From positions 1 through 6,921 of the forward strand of contig CALAVF010000257.1 of assembly GCA_937892315.1 (NCBI GenBank): a stretch of 6,921 nt of DNA, written 5' to 3'. Positions 5,877-6,921 of this stretch are shown here, piece after piece. Source of the DNA: an uncultured Prevotellaceae bacterium (lineage in GTDB: Bacteria; Bacteroidota; Bacteroidia; Bacteroidales; Bacteroidaceae). Position numbers and translations under genes: made by a program. Every line of letters begins with the position of its first letter. Position 1 is the first letter of the stretch. The notes under the pieces are model-generated. The model saw only the letters and a program-made list of their open reading frames with translations, ran no database searches and was not told the DNA's origin.

Positions 5877-6212
5877 ATGGATTTCAAGAAAACCAACGCA
5901 CCATCAACCACCGTGACACGCAACTTGATGGATTTCAGCCGTGACACCAACAACGTTTACGAAAGCGTAGCCATCATCTCCAAGCGAGCCAACCAGATTG
6001 CCGCCGAGATGAAAGAAGAACTCAGCAAGAAACTCGTCGAGTTCGGTGCCAACAGCGACTCCCTCGAAGAGATTTTCGAGAACGAAGAGCAGATTCAGAT
6101 TTCACGCTACTACGAGCGTCTGCCCAAACCAACGCTCATCGCCACACAAGAGTTCCTCGAGGACAAGGTGTACTATCGCAACCCTGCAAAAGAGGCAGAT
6201 CGAAAACTCTAA
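5877..6212 (+). CDS. rpoZ: DNA-directed RNA polymerase omega subunit
   Basis: This 111-residue protein is the Bacteroidetes form of RNA polymerase omega (RpoZ/Rpb6 family), which helps fold and hold the beta-prime subunit. The conserved Rpb6 core is NVYESVAIISKRANQIA at 26-42, in which the K-R-A-N-Q-I run matches the R-A-R-Q-like motif of other omegas. The N-terminus (MDFKKTNAPSTTVTRN) and the C-terminal half (LPKPTLIATQEFLEDKVYYRNP, in two parts at 82-103) are features I recall from Bacteroidetes homologues and are absent from E. coli omega. The upstream gap of 42 bases is A-rich (AAAGAACAAAAAGAAAAACA) with an AG-rich weak ribosome binding site. The gene is followed nine bases later by the DUF4293 gene. 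Confidence 0.93.
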   Translation: MDFKKTNAPSTTVTRNLMDFSRDTNNVYESVAIISKRANQIAAEMKEELSKKLVEFGANSDSLEEIFENEEQIQISRYYERLPKPTLIATQEFLEDKVYYRNPAKEADRKL

Positions 6213-6221
6213 AAGACATCC

Positions 6222-6737
6222 ATGATTCAGCGAATACAGACGGTCTATCTGGCACTGGTGCTCATCTTGTCGTTCGTCGGGCTCATCTCCACCATCGGAG
6301 AGTGGACCGTCGCCGATGCGGTAGTCGCCCACTTCAGCAACTTCACCTTCGGAGCCGAAGGACAGTACAAGGCATTAGACACCCTCTGCGGTCCCTGGTG
6401 CCTGGGTGGATTGCTCATCCTTGTCATACTGCTTTCGTTCATGAGCATCATGCTCTTCCGCAAGCGTATGCGGCAACTGAGACTCACAATCTTCAGCACC
6501 ATTCTGCTGGTGGGCTATGTGGCAGCCTATGCCGTTTTTGCCTACTACTACCAGTTGAATCTCGATGTTTATGCAATGACAGCATCCGAGACCGAGGCGG
6601 AGGCTCTTATCTCACCCACCTTCCACATCAAGTTCGTGGCAGTCTTCCCCGTGCTAAGCATCATCCTCAATTGCCTCGCCATCCAAGGCATCCGCAAAGA
6701 CGAGGCACTGGTTCGTTCGCTCGACAGAATCCGATAA
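6222..6737 (+). CDS. DUF4293 family integral membrane protein
   Basis: The 171-residue protein has four predicted membrane helices: about 7-25 (VYLALVLILSFVGLIS), 60-79 (LGGLLILVILLSFMSIMLF), 88-110 (LTIFSTILLVGYVAAYAVFA) and 136-156 (KFVAVFPVLSIILNCLAI). It starts MIQRIQTVYL and ends with RKDEALVRSLDRIR, two ends characteristic of the Bacteroidetes-specific DUF4293 family. The function of that family is unknown. The ATG lies nine bases after the rpoZ stop with AAGACATCC between, so it is the last gene of the bamD-rpoZ operon. The same order is what I recall from Bacteroides and Prevotella genomes. Confidence 0.88.
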   Translation: MIQRIQTVYLALVLILSFVGLISTIGEWTVADAVVAHFSNFTFGAEGQYKALDTLCGPWCLGGLLILVILLSFMSIMLFRKRMRQLRLTIFSTILLVGYVAAYAVFAYYYQLNLDVYAMTASETEAEALISPTFHIKFVAVFPVLSIILNCLAIQGIRKDEALVRSLDRIR

Positions 6738-6759
6738 GAGAAAAATCTTTTCCCACAAG

Positions 6760-6779
6760 ACATTTTTTCCCGAAAATGT
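6760..6779 (+). terminator. Weak hairpin, possible terminator of the bamD operon
   Basis: ACATTTT (6760-6766) and AAAATGT (6773-6779) pair perfectly around TTCCCG, followed by TTTTG. The stem is AT-rich with two G-C-type pairs, so it is thermodynamically weak. Its 3' end overlaps the -33 box of the tRNA promoter. It may serve as a poor terminator or be chance. Confidence 0.3.
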
Positions 6780-6810
6780 TTTGTCAGTTCAAGAAAATGT
6801 ACTACCTTTG
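6780..6810 (+). promoter_or_regulatory. Canonical Bacteroidetes promoter of the tRNA gene
   Basis: TTTG (6780-6783), 19 bases, then TACCTTTG (6803-6810): both elements match the consensus fully at the right spacing. It is the best promoter in the window. Transcription near 6816-6818 would leave a leader of about 70 bases before the tRNA. That leader holds a small hairpin, GCAAG (6827-6831) with CTTGC (6836-6840) around CCCT, and would be trimmed off by RNase P at 6889. Confidence 0.8.
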
Positions 6811-6888
6811 CACTCGCAATCGGGAAGCAAGCCCTCTTGCGGACTGAAAGTGGACACAGAAAGACCTGTAGATTTTAGGCGTAAAACT

Positions 6889-6921
6889 GCGGAAATAGCT
6901 CAGTTGGTAGAGCACAACCTT
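6889..6921 (+). tRNA. tRNA, 5' part (nucleotides 1-33), probably tRNA-Gly(GCC)
   Basis: The sequence fits a tRNA exactly: acceptor GCGGAAA (6889-6895), TA at positions 8-9, D stem GCTC/GAGC (6898-6901 and 6910-6913) around AGTTGGTA, A26, anticodon-stem CAACC (6915-6919) and TT at positions 32-33. The window then ends, so the anticodon itself is not seen. The 5' half is what I remember of Bacteroidetes tRNA-Gly(GCC), whose anticodon arm reads CAACCTTGCCAAGGTTG. The amino acid is therefore an inference. It has its own promoter. Confidence 0.88.

Overview
The window looks like chromosomal DNA of a member of the Bacteroidales, most like Prevotella or a close relative in the Bacteroidaceae. Four things point there: the -7 promoter motif TAnnTTTG recurs upstream of genes; Shine-Dalgarno sequences are weak and leaders AT-rich; the omega subunit is of the Bacteroidetes type and is followed by a DUF4293 membrane protein; and the BamD precursor is a lipoprotein with a short Bacteroidetes-style signal. 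Every assignment comes from reading the sequence and from remembered family features. No database search was run.

Layout. Bases 1-157 (minus strand) hold the N-terminus of an AAA ATPase with a Walker A motif; the gene runs off the left edge. A divergent, AT-rich regulatory region (158-345) follows. It holds a good minus-strand promoter, an unusual set of 10-bp direct repeats phased at 16 bp, and a perfect 9-bp-arm inverted repeat. Next is a tight two-gene unit on the plus strand: an extended-SDR NAD-dependent epimerase/dehydratase (346-1359) and, starting on the very next base, a nucleotidyltransferase-family protein (1360-2475). A perfect 18-bp-stem terminator (2492-2534) closes it. A 38-residue small protein (2705-2821) with its own -7 box lies beyond the terminator and overlaps the 3' end of uvrB by six bases.

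uvrB (2816-4840, minus) is complete and looks fully functional. From a 157-bp divergent promoter region, bamD (4998-5834), rpoZ (5877-6212) and a four-helix DUF4293 membrane protein (6222-6737) run on the plus strand as a probable operon. A canonical Bacteroidetes promoter (6780-6810) then leads into a tRNA gene that the window cuts after nucleotide 33, one base before the anticodon. It is probably tRNA-Gly(GCC).

Function. The right two thirds are housekeeping: excision repair, outer-membrane protein assembly, RNA polymerase and a tRNA. The left third is accessory: a surface-glycan-like or small-molecule-modifying enzyme pair behind an operator-like repeat array, next to a small peptide of a recurrent but uncharacterised Bacteroidales type. 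If something new is here, it is most likely in the repeat array (234-307), the enzyme pair it precedes, and the small peptide gene.
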